A stretch of 64,000 bases of DNA from Peptococcaceae bacterium CEB3 (GTDB lineage: Bacteria > Bacillota > Desulfitobacteriia > Desulfitobacteriales > Desulfitobacteriaceae), in assembly GCA_001029295.1 (NCBI GenBank), contig LDXJ01000057.1, positions 152,502 to 216,501 on the forward strand, read 5' to 3'. The notes below the pieces were generated by a model, which searched no databases, was not told the origin of the DNA, and saw nothing but the letters and a program-made list of their open reading frames with translations. Numbering within the stretch: position 1 is the first letter of the stretch; each line of letters opens with the position of its first letter. Both the position numbers and the translations under genes were made by a program. Positions 8,894 to 18,072 of this stretch are shown one piece after another.

Positions 8894-10870
8894 GTGTTCA
8901 CGGAAATGCATTCGCTGTATGAGTGGGCTTGGGTAATACCGGCCTTGCCCTTATTGTCGTTTCTCCTGATTGCTTTCGTCACGAAACGCTCGAAGGGCCT
9001 GTCTGCCGCAGTCTCGATTCTGGCCATACTCTGCGCCTTCGGCTTGGCCATCGCTATCGCCGCGGGGGTGATAGGGTCAGGCTCGGAAATCGTCAAACAC
9101 CCGGTCATCACCAGTATTAACTGGCTTGACATAAGCGGCTTAAAGCTGAATTTCGGCACTGTCGTCGATCCCCTAAGCACGATGATGCTCTTCGTCGTCG
9201 GTCTGGTGGCCTCGATGGTGCAGATTTACTCAGTCGGGTACATGCATGGGGACCGGGGCTGGTCCCGTTACTTTGCCTATCAATCCCTGTTTGCCATGTC
9301 CATGCTGGGACTTGTGATTGCCACGAATCTCTTGGAACTCTTCATCTTCTGGGAGTTGGTCGGGCTGTGTTCCTATCTCCTGATCGGCTTCTGGTATCAC
9401 AAGGTTTCCGCCCGCGAAGCGGCCAAGAAGGCTTTCATGACGACCCGGGTGGGAGATTTCGGGCTTTTGCTCGGCATTCTCTTCCTCTTCAGTAAATACG
9501 GGACGTTGGATTTCGTCCACCTGGCGGCGCTCATGAACGGCACGGCTCAGGGCCTCGCCTTAGCGGGGGGAGTAGGGTACATCACTCTGACCGCTTTTCT
9601 GCTTTTCGTCGGCCCGATTGGTAAGTCCGGTCAGTTTCCGCTGCATGTCTGGCTGCCGGATGCCATGGAAGGCCCGACTCCCGTGTCGGCTCTCATCCAC
9701 GCGGCCACCATGGTCGTGGCCGGGGTCTTCCTCGTGGCGCGGATTTATTTCATCTTCCAGCACGCCGCGCCGGGGGCTTTGGAATTCGTGGCCGGGCTGG
9801 GAGCGTTTACCGCCATCTTTGCGGCTACGATAGCTATCGCTCAGGATGATATTAAGAGGATCCTCGCTTATTCAACCCTGAGCCAACTGGGGTACATGAT
9901 GTTTGCTTTGGGTGTGGGTTCGCTGACAGCTTCCATGTTTCACCTCATGACCCACGCTTTTTTTAAAGCCCTGATGTTCCTGGGAGCCGGTTCGGTCATC
10001 CACGCCCTGCATGAGAAACAAAATATCTGGGATATGGGCGGTCTTTGGAAGAAGATGCCGATCACCGGCACGACGTTCGCCATCGGGGTCTTGGCCATCT
10101 CCGGGATTCCGCCTTTCGCCGGTTTCTGGTCCAAAGACGAGATTCTCTCTGCGGCCTTGCAGAACGGTCATCCCATTATTTACGCGGTGGGTCTTTTTAC
10201 GGCGTTCCTGACCGCGTTCTATATGGGTCGCCTTTTCTTCGTCGCTTTCATGGGGCCTGAGAAGAAGGAAAACCATCCGCATGAATCTCCCTATTGGATG
10301 ACGGTCCCTCTCATCATCCTCGCTTTCTTCAGTACGGTCGGAGGCCTGGTCGCTCTGCCTTACCACAACTTCGCCTTCTACGTGCGCAACTACATCTTTG
10401 TCAACGGGGTGGTCAGCTTGGGGACCTTTACGCACGAAGGTATGGCTTGGGGTTTGGCGGGCATCTCCGTGCTTTTCGGGTTAGCCGGTCTTGTCTTGGC
10501 CTACATGACCTATGTGACGCAGACCGTCAAGGCCGAAGCAGTCGCGGCCAGGTTCCCGGGAGTGTACAAACTGCTCAAGAACAAATACTATATCGACGAA
10601 ATCTACCTCTGGATCATCCGCAACATCATGGACGGTGTGGGCAAGGTGTTGTACTGGTTTGATATCCACATCATCGACGGAGTTATCAACGGGCTGGCCC
10701 TGATTACCCGGGGCGGAGCGGGCGGCCTGCGCCGGGTGCACACAGGACAGCTGCAGACCTACGCTCTGGTGTTTTTCCTGGCGGTTGTGGTGATTTTCCT
10801 GGCTTACACCATGGGCAGCGGCCAGGTTTCGGCCCTTAATCCGTTAGCAATGCTGGGAGGTGTGAAATAA
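8894..10870 (+). CDS. nuoL: NADH-quinone oxidoreductase subunit L
   Basis: A 658-residue antiporter-like proton-pumping subunit (MrpA/NuoL type). It has the usual many-helix core, the FWELVGLCSYLLIGFWYHK segment with the key glutamate, and the VSALIHAATMVVAGVFLVAR motif. A long C-terminal extension contains KNKYYIDEIY, which in this family leads into the lateral helix and final anchor. The start is the GTG at 8894 or the in-frame ATG at 8906; both follow AGAAGG. Its stop overlaps the nuoM start by one base. Confidence 0.96.
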   Translation: MFTEMHSLYEWAWVIPALPLLSFLLIAFVTKRSKGLSAAVSILAILCAFGLAIAIAAGVIGSGSEIVKHPVITSINWLDISGLKLNFGTVVDPLSTMMLFVVGLVASMVQIYSVGYMHGDRGWSRYFAYQSLFAMSMLGLVIATNLLELFIFWELVGLCSYLLIGFWYHKVSAREAAKKAFMTTRVGDFGLLLGILFLFSKYGTLDFVHLAALMNGTAQGLALAGGVGYITLTAFLLFVGPIGKSGQFPLHVWLPDAMEGPTPVSALIHAATMVVAGVFLVARIYFIFQHAAPGALEFVAGLGAFTAIFAATIAIAQDDIKRILAYSTLSQLGYMMFALGVGSLTASMFHLMTHAFFKALMFLGAGSVIHALHEKQNIWDMGGLWKKMPITGTTFAIGVLAISGIPPFAGFWSKDEILSAALQNGHPIIYAVGLFTAFLTAFYMGRLFFVAFMGPEKKENHPHESPYWMTVPLIILAFFSTVGGLVALPYHNFAFYVRNYIFVNGVVSLGTFTHEGMAWGLAGISVLFGLAGLVLAYMTYVTQTVKAEAVAARFPGVYKLLKNKYYIDEIYLWIIRNIMDGVGKVLYWFDIHIIDGVINGLALITRGGAGGLRRVHTGQLQTYALVFFLAVVVIFLAYTMGSGQVSALNPLAMLGGVK

Positions 10871-12423
10871 TGCCTGCAACTGCTGTTCAGGGCGCGCTCG
10901 CACAATCCCCGCTTTTGCTTTTCGTTTTATTGGCTCCGGTAGTGGCGGCTTTGATCATCGTGTTCCTGCCTAAAGAGGAGACCAAGATGATCAAGATCGT
11001 GGCGGCGATGGGGACCTTTGTGGCGTTGGCGCTCTCGCTCTACCTCTTCTTTGCCTATAACCGGGTGGCCGGAGGAGCCCAATTCACGCTGACTATCCCC
11101 TGGACGAAGGATTTGGGGGTCAACCTCGCCTTCGGAGTGGATGGGATCAGCCTGCCGATGCTGCTCCTGACGAATTTGATTGGGTTCTCGGCCATTTACT
11201 CCTCTTGGAATGTTGACAAACGCGTGAAAGAGTTTTTTGTCCTGCTGCTCATTCTCATCACCGGGGTTATGGGAACTTTCATCGCGCGCGATTTGTTCAT
11301 TTTCTTCCTCTTCTATGAGATCGTGGTCATCCCGATTTACATCATGGTGATCATCTGGGGGAGTACGAAGCGGGTTACAAAAGAGTATGCGGGCATGAAG
11401 CTGACGATTTACTTGCTCATCGGTTCCGCCTTTCTCCTGGTCGGGCTGATTATGCTCTACCTCCGGGCGGGCTCGCAAGGGCATCCCACCTTCATGTTCG
11501 ATCAGTTGGCCCAGCGTCAGTATCTGTACGGGCCCAATTTCCAAAAGATCGTTTTCGGGCTCCTGCTCTTTGGCTTCGGGACTTTGATTTCCATGTTTCC
11601 TTTCCATTCCTGGTCGCCTGACGGTTATGCTGGGGCTCCCACCGCGGTGAGTATGATTCACGCCGGGGTCTTAAAGAAGATCGGAGGCTACGGCCTGATT
11701 CGTTTGGGCCTGATGGTGCTGCCGATCGGGGCTAAGTTCTGGGCACCGGTCATCGCGGTGCTGGCGGTGAGCGGTGTGCTGTACGCGGCCTTTATCGCTC
11801 TGGCGCAGAAGGATCTCAAGTACGTCATTGGCTACTCTTCCGTCAGCCACATGGGCTATGTCATGCTGGCCATCGCGGCCATGAACACCACGAGTATCAA
11901 CGGGGCTGTGGGAATGATGTTTGCCCATGGGGTGATGTCAGCTCTCTTCTTCTCCATGATCGGCTTCATTTACGAGAAGTCCCATACTCGCAATATTGCC
12001 GACCTGGGAGGGCTGGCCCATCAGATGCCTCGCTTGGCCACAGGGTTCCTGTTGGCCGGAATGGCGTCTCTCGGCCTGCCGAGCACGATCAACTTTATCT
12101 CTGAATTCACCATCTTTATGGGAACCATTAAGGTCTTTCCGGTTTTAGCCATTCTGGGGATCGCGGGTATCATTTTCACCGCGGTCTATACTTTGCGGGT
12201 CATTGCCAACGTCCTTTTTGGGCCGCGCCGCCCGGAATGGGATCATCTGAAGGATCTGCACGGGCCTGAGCTGGTTCCTCTGGTGGTTTTTGTTGTGGTG
12301 ATTTTCGCAGCGGGAGTGATTCCCAACCTGGTCTTCGGCTTGGTTAACTCCGGGGTCATCTCCACGGGCCTGGCGAAGGTTTTACAGACGCTGGGTCAGG
12401 TGCAGATTGGAGGGTTGTTCTAA
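10870..12423 (+). CDS. nuoM: NADH-quinone oxidoreductase subunit M
   Basis: A 517-residue antiporter-like subunit. The conserved LFYEIVVIPIYIMV helix glutamate, the FPFHSWSPDGYAGAPTAVS loop and the GVLKKIGGYGLIR lysine segment are visible. It is coupled to nuoL through the TAATG overlap and followed two bases later by nuoN. Confidence 0.96.
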   Translation: MPATAVQGALAQSPLLLFVLLAPVVAALIIVFLPKEETKMIKIVAAMGTFVALALSLYLFFAYNRVAGGAQFTLTIPWTKDLGVNLAFGVDGISLPMLLLTNLIGFSAIYSSWNVDKRVKEFFVLLLILITGVMGTFIARDLFIFFLFYEIVVIPIYIMVIIWGSTKRVTKEYAGMKLTIYLLIGSAFLLVGLIMLYLRAGSQGHPTFMFDQLAQRQYLYGPNFQKIVFGLLLFGFGTLISMFPFHSWSPDGYAGAPTAVSMIHAGVLKKIGGYGLIRLGLMVLPIGAKFWAPVIAVLAVSGVLYAAFIALAQKDLKYVIGYSSVSHMGYVMLAIAAMNTTSINGAVGMMFAHGVMSALFFSMIGFIYEKSHTRNIADLGGLAHQMPRLATGFLLAGMASLGLPSTINFISEFTIFMGTIKVFPVLAILGIAGIIFTAVYTLRVIANVLFGPRRPEWDHLKDLHGPELVPLVVFVVVIFAAGVIPNLVFGLVNSGVISTGLAKVLQTLGQVQIGGLF

Positions 12424-12425
12424 CC

Positions 12426-13868
12426 ATGGTGAGTACAGATTTCTTAGCAATCACACCTGAAATCGCGGTCGCTGTCTTGGCGCTCCTTCTTGTGGCGGTT
12501 GCGCTTCTCTTGCCACAGGGGGCTCGCAAAGGGCTGGTTCCCTTGAACGTATTTGGTTTGTTGGGCATCCTTGCCTACACCGTTTATGATTTTTTCTTTG
12601 GCAAGATGGGACCGGTTTTCCAGGGTATGTATTACCATGACCAATTTGCCGATTTCTTCAAGATCCTTTTCTTGACGGCGGCGATTCTGGTCATTCTCTC
12701 GTCCGGCGAGTATGTCCAGAAGTGGCCTGCCCACCGGGGAAATTTCTACGCTCTCTTGACGGCGGCGATCCTGGGTATGATGATCATGGCCAGTGCCGCG
12801 GATCTGCTGACCTTCTATGTCGGCCTGGAGCTCATGACCATTACCTTTTATATCCTGGTGGGGTATTTGCCACATGACGGCCGCTCCTCGGAAGCGGGGA
12901 TGAAGTACCTGGTTCTGGGTGCGTCATCCTCTGCTATCCTGCTGTACGGGATCAGCTTCATCTACGGACTCACGGGCTCCACGCAACTCTCAGGGATCGG
13001 TGCCCAGCTGGGGAGTTCTCTCACCCCGCCCATCATTCTGGCGACAGTTTTCCTGCTGGCGGGTTTGGGCTTCAAGATTTCCTTGGTTCCTTTCCATATG
13101 TGGGCTCCGGATATTTATGAGGGCGCCCCGACTCCGGTTACGGCTTTTCTGGCGGTAGCCTCCAAGGCCGCGGCTTTCGCCGCCGTGATCCGGATCTATC
13201 TGGTGACGCTGGAGCATCAGTCCTTCGTCCAAACAGGGGTTGCCTTGCTTTTAATCCTGGCGGCTTTGACGATGATCGTGGGCAATCTGGTCGCCATTCC
13301 GCAGAAAAATATCAAGCGTCTCCTGGCGTTTTCCAGTATCGCGCAAGCGGGTTACTTGATGGTGGGCGTGATTGCCGAATCCGTGGCCGGGGTCAAAGGG
13401 GTTCTCTTCTACGCCATGATCTACGTCTTTGCCAACATGGGTGCTTTTGCGGTGGCCACCTATGTCGGCCAGGCCCAGGGGAGTGACGAAATCCGGGATT
13501 ATGCCGGTCTTTCCCGCCGTTCTCCGTTGGCGGCCGCGGTCATGACGGCCTCAGTACTTTCCTTGGCCGGTATCCCGCCCTTGGCCGGATTCGTGGGCAA
13601 ATTCTACCTCTTCTCGGCGGTCATACACCAGGGTTACACCTGGATCGCTTATGTCGGTTTCGTCATGAGTATGGTGTCCGTCTACTATTATCTGTCCGTC
13701 GTCAAGGTGATGTACATGGGTGAGGGGGCGGATTTACCGGATATCCCGGTGCATGGGGCCGCGAAATTCACCATGGTCTTCACCATGCTGATCACACTGT
13801 TCATAGGCCTGTATCCCACACCCTTGGCTCAGATGGCCATCGCCGCGGCGACGAGCCTAGTGAAGTAG
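12426..13868 (+). CDS. nuoN: NADH-quinone oxidoreductase subunit N
   Basis: A 480-residue antiporter-like subunit and the last gene of the operon. The conserved FYVGLELMTITFYILVGY segment, the VPFHMWAPDIYEGAPTPVTAF loop and SLAGIPPLAGFVGKFYLF near the C terminus are present. A strong terminator at 13956-13993 closes the operon about 90 bases later. Confidence 0.96.
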   Translation: MVSTDFLAITPEIAVAVLALLLVAVALLLPQGARKGLVPLNVFGLLGILAYTVYDFFFGKMGPVFQGMYYHDQFADFFKILFLTAAILVILSSGEYVQKWPAHRGNFYALLTAAILGMMIMASAADLLTFYVGLELMTITFYILVGYLPHDGRSSEAGMKYLVLGASSSAILLYGISFIYGLTGSTQLSGIGAQLGSSLTPPIILATVFLLAGLGFKISLVPFHMWAPDIYEGAPTPVTAFLAVASKAAAFAAVIRIYLVTLEHQSFVQTGVALLLILAALTMIVGNLVAIPQKNIKRLLAFSSIAQAGYLMVGVIAESVAGVKGVLFYAMIYVFANMGAFAVATYVGQAQGSDEIRDYAGLSRRSPLAAAVMTASVLSLAGIPPLAGFVGKFYLFSAVIHQGYTWIAYVGFVMSMVSVYYYLSVVKVMYMGEGADLPDIPVHGAAKFTMVFTMLITLFIGLYPTPLAQMAIAAATSLVK

Positions 13869-13955
13869 GGAGCGGGGCATTCTTTTTATGGTTGGCTGAC
13901 GTCGCCGGGGCGGCATGAGCGTATATATCAAGAAAGAAAAGCTGCTTCAGAAATG

Positions 13956-13993
13956 AAAGGCTGCCTCAGACAGTAAGTTCTGAGGCAGCCTTT
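13956..13993 (+). terminator. intrinsic terminator of the nuo operon
   Basis: A perfect 15-bp stem (AAAGGCTGCCTCAGA pairing with TCTGAGGCAGCCTTT) has an 8-base loop. The stem itself ends in T residues. Confidence 0.93.
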
Positions 13994-14073
13994 GTCAACT
14001 GCCGGGTCAAAAACCGGTACGGGGCTAATCGAAGCCGATTCGACCGGCGAGAGGGTGGGCGGAGGACGAACGT

Positions 14074-14325
14074 ATGGCTTTGCTAAAGGTTGAAAATCTG
14101 AGCAAGAAATATAACGAGTTTGCCGGGTTGCACGGTCTCGATTTCTGTTTGGAAGAAGGCGAGATCGTGGGACTGGTGGGTCCCAACGGTGCCGGTAAGA
14201 GCACCTCGATCAAGTCTTTACTCGGTCTGATCGAGGCAGACCACGGACACGTCTGGTTTGGGGCAGAGAAGATGCCGATATCCTATCCGGAGGTGAAGCG
14301 GCTGCTGGGGTTTGAACCTTATTGA
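14074..14325 (+). pseudogene. truncated ABC transporter ATP-binding protein
   Basis: Only 83 residues remain of a protein that is normally about 230-300 long. The Walker A motif GPNGAGKST is present at about residues 39-47 with the usual N-terminal LKVENLSKKY strand. The frame stops right after LLGFEPY, before the Q-loop continuation, signature motif and Walker B. No permease gene is nearby. It is a remnant and cannot form a working ATPase. The toxin-antitoxin promoter begins within its last codon. Confidence 0.8.
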
Positions 14326-14350
14326 CATCATGATAAAACTAAGATAAAAT
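14322..14350 (+). promoter_or_regulatory. sigma-A promoter of the toxin-antitoxin pair
   Basis: TTGACA at 14322-14327 and TAAAAT at 14345-14350 are separated by exactly 17 bases. The palindrome ATCATGAT lies in the spacer directly behind the -35 box and could be the autoregulatory operator. Confidence 0.8.
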
Positions 14351-14383
14351 GTCGATAAGGAAACACAGAGGGAGTGCTAAACT

Positions 14384-14650
14384 ATGATTCAAATCAGGCC
14401 GGTTTCTGACTTGAGGAACAAATTTCCCGAGATTGAGAAGATCGTTATAGAGGGAGGACAACCGGTATATTTGACGAAAAACGGTTATGGGACTATGGTT
14501 GTGTTAAGTCTGGAAACTTACGCGGAATTAACAGACGATATAGAATTACGCCTTGATGAGGCCGACAGAGAGGCTGATTTGATCGACGCAAGATATACTC
14601 ACGATGAACTCTTTTCGCGTGTGAGGGCAAGAATTCATGCGGGACGGTAA
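14384..14650 (+). CDS. antitoxin of the Phd/YefM family
   Basis: An 88-residue protein with the Phd/YefM N-terminal DNA-binding layout: IRPVSDLRNKFPEIEK, then PVYLTKNGYGTMVVLSLETYAEL. An acidic C-terminal part probably wraps the toxin. It overlaps the downstream toxin gene by 14 bases. Proteins of this family repress their own promoter and neutralise the partner. GAGGGAG lies upstream of the ATG. Confidence 0.88.
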   Translation: MIQIRPVSDLRNKFPEIEKIVIEGGQPVYLTKNGYGTMVVLSLETYAELTDDIELRLDEADREADLIDARYTHDELFSRVRARIHAGR

Positions 14651-14939
14651 CTACTCGCTGAGATATATTTCCAAGTTCGAAGAAGATCTGAGTGAAATCG
14701 TGGATTATATTACCTTTAAGCTTCATAATCCGGTGAGTGCGATTAATTTGGTCAAGAAAATTGAGAACGCTATAGTTGAAAGATTAGCTTCCCCCTTAGC
14801 GTTTCAACAATTCCCGTCTAATAGAAAAAGGAAAAATCCCTACTATCGAATTTATGTAGGGAATTTTACTGTTTATTATGTGGTTATTCGTGATGTCATG
14901 GAAGTTAGGAGAGTATTATACAACGGAAGAAATGTCTGA
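14637..14939 (+). CDS. toxin of the RelE/ParE superfamily
   Basis: A 100-residue protein typical in size for this superfamily. The conserved pattern FEEDLSEIVDYITFKLHNPVSA, then YYRIYVGNFTVYYVV and RRVLYNGRNV, fits a ParE-like fold. ParE members inhibit gyrase and RelE members cleave mRNA; the sequence alone does not say which. It is translationally coupled to the antitoxin upstream. Confidence 0.86.
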   Translation: MRDGNYSLRYISKFEEDLSEIVDYITFKLHNPVSAINLVKKIENAIVERLASPLAFQQFPSNRKRKNPYYRIYVGNFTVYYVVIRDVMEVRRVLYNGRNV

Positions 14940-15085
14940 AAACGCAGACTGGGTCAAGTCCCGCACGGCTGCGGGGTGAGACGACAAAAAGCCGAACCCG
15001 TTGTGGAGCGTCACTGATTTCCAGAGCTTGACGTAACTTGCCGGCGGAATGCGTCTAAAGAGTTGGTGAAGGCGGTGATGGCTAT

Positions 15086-15658
15086 TTGCGGGATGAAGAA
15101 GTGATTCAAAGTATTCTTCAGGGGAATGGCGACAAATATGCCGTCATCGTGGAACGCTACCAAACCCGGCTTTACCGGACCGCCTATTACTATAGCCGGA
15201 ATGTTGAAGATGCCATGGACCTCACCCAGGAAATCTTCATCAAGGCGTACAATAGTCTGGCCAAGTTCAAGCGCGGTTCCGCTTTTTCCACCTGGCTTTA
15301 CCGGATTGCGGTGAACCACTGTATCGATTGGAGCCGGAAGAAGAGGCCTCAGTGTGAAGAAGACGCCTGCCTGGCGAATCTCGCCAGTGGGGAAAGCACC
15401 CCCGAGGAATGTCTTCTCCGACAGGAGCGGGCTTCAGAGGTACATAGGGCGCTGGAAAGCCTGCCCGAACATTACCGGACGACCCTTATGCTTTATTACT
15501 TTGAAGAATTGACGCCCCATCAAATTGCCGATATTTTGGCTATTTCCAAGCGAACGGTGGAAACGAGGCTGCACCGGGGAAGAAAAATGCTGCGGGATAA
15601 AATCCCGCTCAAACTGTCTGGGGGTGTGTTTCATGACTTGTTTTCGCAGTCGGGCTAG
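15086..15658 (+). CDS. ECF-type RNA polymerase sigma factor
   Basis: A 190-residue sigma-70 family regulator with only regions 2 and 4. Region 2 includes YYYSRNVEDAMDLTQEIFIKAY and FSTWLYRIAVNHCIDWSRKK. Region 4 includes LPEHYRTTLMLYYFEELTPHQIADIL and the helix-turn-helix SKRTVETRLHRGRKMLR. The start is a TTG at 15086; no in-frame ATG or GTG is available nearby. The next gene, a zinc-finger anti-sigma factor, overlaps it by 26 bases. A possible self-promoter is GTAAC at 15033-15037 with CGTCTA at 15052-15057, although the spacing is slightly short. Confidence 0.92.
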   Translation: MRDEEVIQSILQGNGDKYAVIVERYQTRLYRTAYYYSRNVEDAMDLTQEIFIKAYNSLAKFKRGSAFSTWLYRIAVNHCIDWSRKKRPQCEEDACLANLASGESTPEECLLRQERASEVHRALESLPEHYRTTLMLYYFEELTPHQIADILAISKRTVETRLHRGRKMLRDKIPLKLSGGVFHDLFSQSG

Positions 15659-16133
15659 ATGGCATCGTTATGTCAGGAAGAGTTTGAGTGCGGCGGAAAT
15701 GCGAAAGATGGCGGCACACCTTGAGAAATGTGGCGAATGCCGGGCCAGGCTGGCTGCTATTCAGGAAACAGCGGATTTTCTGGCTGGCGCGCGGGTGGAC
15801 CTGATGCCACCCGGAACCATCAAAATTAACGTAATGGCGGCCATCGATCAAACAAAATACAAGACCGAAACCGGCTTCCCTCGGTTGAGTCAGAGCTCCA
15901 AACAACTGGGATTGAGCCTCTTGGCGGCGGGGCTTATCCTTCTGGCGATTAACCTGCCTCCCGTCGTCCGCAGCCTGGAGAGTGGCAGGATCAGCGATCC
16001 GAACGGGCAAATTGGCAGGCAGATTGAGTTGCCTTTCACCCATCTGGGTGAAGTATTGAGTGTGGCTGTGGAAAAGTTCGGAACGATTAGCTTTGGGCAA
16101 AGCAGCGGACAGCATGCTCGGAGCAGAAACTGA
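15633..16133 (+). CDS. membrane anti-sigma factor with zinc-finger domain
   Basis: A 166-residue protein encoded directly behind and overlapping the ECF sigma gene. The N-terminal part has the zf-HC2 pattern HLEKCGEC, which in ZAS-domain proteins holds zinc and binds the sigma factor. One membrane helix (LGLSLLAAGLILLAINLP) lies around residues 92-110 and the remainder is probably extracytoplasmic. The ATG at 15633 is preferred because GGGGGTG lies upstream; the open frame reaches back to 15525 through sigma-factor coding sequence. Confidence 0.85.
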   Translation: MTCFRSRARWHRYVRKSLSAAEMRKMAAHLEKCGECRARLAAIQETADFLAGARVDLMPPGTIKINVMAAIDQTKYKTETGFPRLSQSSKQLGLSLLAAGLILLAINLPPVVRSLESGRISDPNGQIGRQIELPFTHLGEVLSVAVEKFGTISFGQSSGQHARSRN

Positions 16134-16231
16134 GTGCCATTTGGTGAACACTGGAGTACTAAGTGCGAGTATCAGCGAATTAATCTTAATCTATTAAGCT
16201 GAACGAGTTCACTGAAAGAGGAGGAAGAGGG

Positions 16232-16963
16232 ATGAAGTGTCATTATCATTCGACTGAGGAGGCCAACGCTATTTGTGTGAAATGCAAAAATCCAATTTGT
16301 CCGGAATGCACCCTTAAAGTAGATGATACAATAGTTTGCCGAAATTGCGTGCGGGAGAACCTATTTCAGGAACCGGCTCCTCCGGCCAAACAGGAACCGG
16401 TTCCCCGGGCCGAAGAGGCCTTCTGGGAAAAGCTCGCTTTCTTCTGCTTCAGTCTTATCCCCGGGGCCGCTCATATGAATCTGGGGCTCTTCCGGCGTGG
16501 CTTGCAGTTAATGCTCATTGTTCTCGGCACTATTTTCTTGGCCGGCATGTTCAATTTGACCGCCTTGATTCCCGTGGTCATTATTCCGGCGTGGTTTTTC
16601 AGCTTTTTTGAAAGCCACCATCTGAGAAGGCAACTGGAGCAAGGGAAGATTTTGGAGGACAGGGGCTTCTACGCTTCTCAGGCGTTTGACTACAGCTTTC
16701 TGCTGAAGAAAAACCGTTTGCTTGGGGGCATCCTCCTGGTGCTGGGGTTCTTGGGGTTCATGCAGGTTTTGGAGTCGAATCTCATTTACCGCCTTTCGGG
16801 GGAGGTGCAGCGGTACTATTTTTTGCTCAGAGACAGCATCATTCCGCTGGGCCTGATTCTGGTTGGTATTTACCTGATTAGAAAAGGAAAACGGCCGGCA
16901 CCGGCGAAACCACCGGTCGAAGAAGAAGCACCCGGTTCCGGGACGAGTTTAGAGGCGCATTAG
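16232..16963 (+). CDS. B-box zinc finger membrane protein
   Basis: A 243-residue protein. Residues 1-45 contain a B-box-like zinc finger with Cys and His pairs (CHYH, CVKC, CPEC, CRNC). A proline-rich linker and about four hydrophobic segments follow. Bacterial members are of unknown function. It follows the sigma/anti-sigma pair by about 100 bases, so co-regulation is possible. AGAGGAGGAAGAGGG precedes the ATG. Confidence 0.8.
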   Translation: MKCHYHSTEEANAICVKCKNPICPECTLKVDDTIVCRNCVRENLFQEPAPPAKQEPVPRAEEAFWEKLAFFCFSLIPGAAHMNLGLFRRGLQLMLIVLGTIFLAGMFNLTALIPVVIIPAWFFSFFESHHLRRQLEQGKILEDRGFYASQAFDYSFLLKKNRLLGGILLVLGFLGFMQVLESNLIYRLSGEVQRYYFLLRDSIIPLGLILVGIYLIRKGKRPAPAKPPVEEEAPGSGTSLEAH

Positions 16964-17111
16964 ATCACTATGGAACGCGTCAAGACTAAAACACTAAAGC
17001 ACAGAATACAGCCGAAGCACCCACGCCGGCCCGCATAGCTTAAACCGCGCCGACTCCCCGGCCCGCAGGGATTAGTGGACCGCAAGACCCGGCGGTCTTC
17101 AGGGGGCAAAG

Positions 17112-17148
17112 AAGTAGTTTTTCCCTTAGCAGGGTGGACTACTTTTTC
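17112..17148 (+). terminator. probable terminator in the 16964-17511 gap
   Basis: AAGTAGT at 17112-17118 pairs with ACTACTT at 17138-17144. An inner CCC/GGG stem lies between them and the outer stem runs into a T tract. The rest of the 548-base gap before yraN has no supported gene; the open frame at 17134-17409 lacks a ribosome binding site and family features. Confidence 0.55.
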
Positions 17149-17511
17149 GCCTGCGTCGGTGAAACGCGGAACTTTATCAGCACTCAGCATCTAAAAGATG
17201 GTCAAGATAAAGCCACCTACATGCGGCGCATTGATCCGAACAGAAGATTGGCGCCGCGTTTTTATCGATCTGCCGCTCAGTTATCCCGGAAGGGGCGAAT
17301 CCCCTTGTTTAGGGAAGACGGGGAATTCAGCGTGAGAGCCGTCCGAAGGAACGTTAGCCCGTCGGCGGGGAAAATGGCGCAGGTGCTAAGAAAGTCGCAA
17401 GAAATATGAGAATCGGAGTTCAATGGCTGTTTCTTTAATGGCAAAAGAGGTATAAAATGGAGGCAAATTATCACACGGCGGGGGTGGCGAAAGTGAAAGC
17501 CTTTATCACCG

Positions 17512-17913
17512 ATGGAAAATGGTATGTGGGGCAAGCGGAAAGGGGTGGAAAACCTGCAAAAGCGGAGTTTGGGACTCGCGGGAGAGGAATTTGCGGCGAA
17601 GGTTGTGACTGAGGCACGTCTGCGGGTGCTCGTTCGCAATTATCGCTGTCCTAAGGGAGAAATTGACTTGATTGCCCAAGATGAGGACAAGATAGTTTTT
17701 ATAGAGGTCAGAGGGCGAAGCAGTGGTTTGCGGGGCTGGGGTGAAGAAAGCGTCACCGGCAGCAAGCAGCGCAGGCTCAGAGCCGTGGCTTCCCACTATT
17801 TGCTGGCACAGGGTTACCGGGATTATCCGCCTTTGAGGTTTGATGTTTTGGCTCTGCGCTGGAAGGACGGGGAGACGGTTCCGGAAGTGAAATGGCTCAA
17901 GGGAGTTTTCTGA
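17512..17913 (+). CDS. yraN: UPF0102 protein YraN, nuclease-like fold
   Basis: A 133-residue protein of the UPF0102 family with a predicted restriction-endonuclease-like core. The motif GEIDLIA with IVFIEVRGR gives the acidic and basic residues of that fold; an earlier GLAGEEFAAK segment is also conserved. In Firmicutes it commonly lies between rnhB and comM. Here it is 13.5 kb from rnhB and separated from comM by a two-component system. A stop codon lies just upstream, so 17512 is the earliest start; a GTG at 17545 is possible. Confidence 0.87.
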   Translation: MENGMWGKRKGVENLQKRSLGLAGEEFAAKVVTEARLRVLVRNYRCPKGEIDLIAQDEDKIVFIEVRGRSSGLRGWGEESVTGSKQRRLRAVASHYLLAQGYRDYPPLRFDVLALRWKDGETVPEVKWLKGVF

Positions 17914-18001
17914 AGGGCCGAAGCCCGTTCGGGGAAGTAACCGGAGAACCGAAGGTTTCTTCGGCATGGCCTTTTTCGTTTCTCCAAAGGTTGTTCACAA
18001 A

Positions 18002-18030
18002 TTGATCACGGCTGCATGTTATGCTAATCT
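18002..18030 (+). promoter_or_regulatory. sigma-A promoter of the two-component operon
   Basis: TTGATC at 18002-18007 and TAATCT at 18025-18030 have a 17-base spacer. A TG one base before the -10 box gives an extended -10. Confidence 0.65.
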
Positions 18031-18072
18031 AGTCAGTGAAGCAAATCGGCTTGAGCAAAGGGGGCAGGGGCA

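Noticed and set aside
10927..11661. 244-codon minus-strand frame inside nuoM
   Set aside because: Highly charged, low-complexity translation typical of the complement of a membrane protein gene; no start signal.
17134..17409. 91-codon frame before yraN
   Set aside because: It begins inside the terminator hairpin, has no ribosome binding site and shows no family features.
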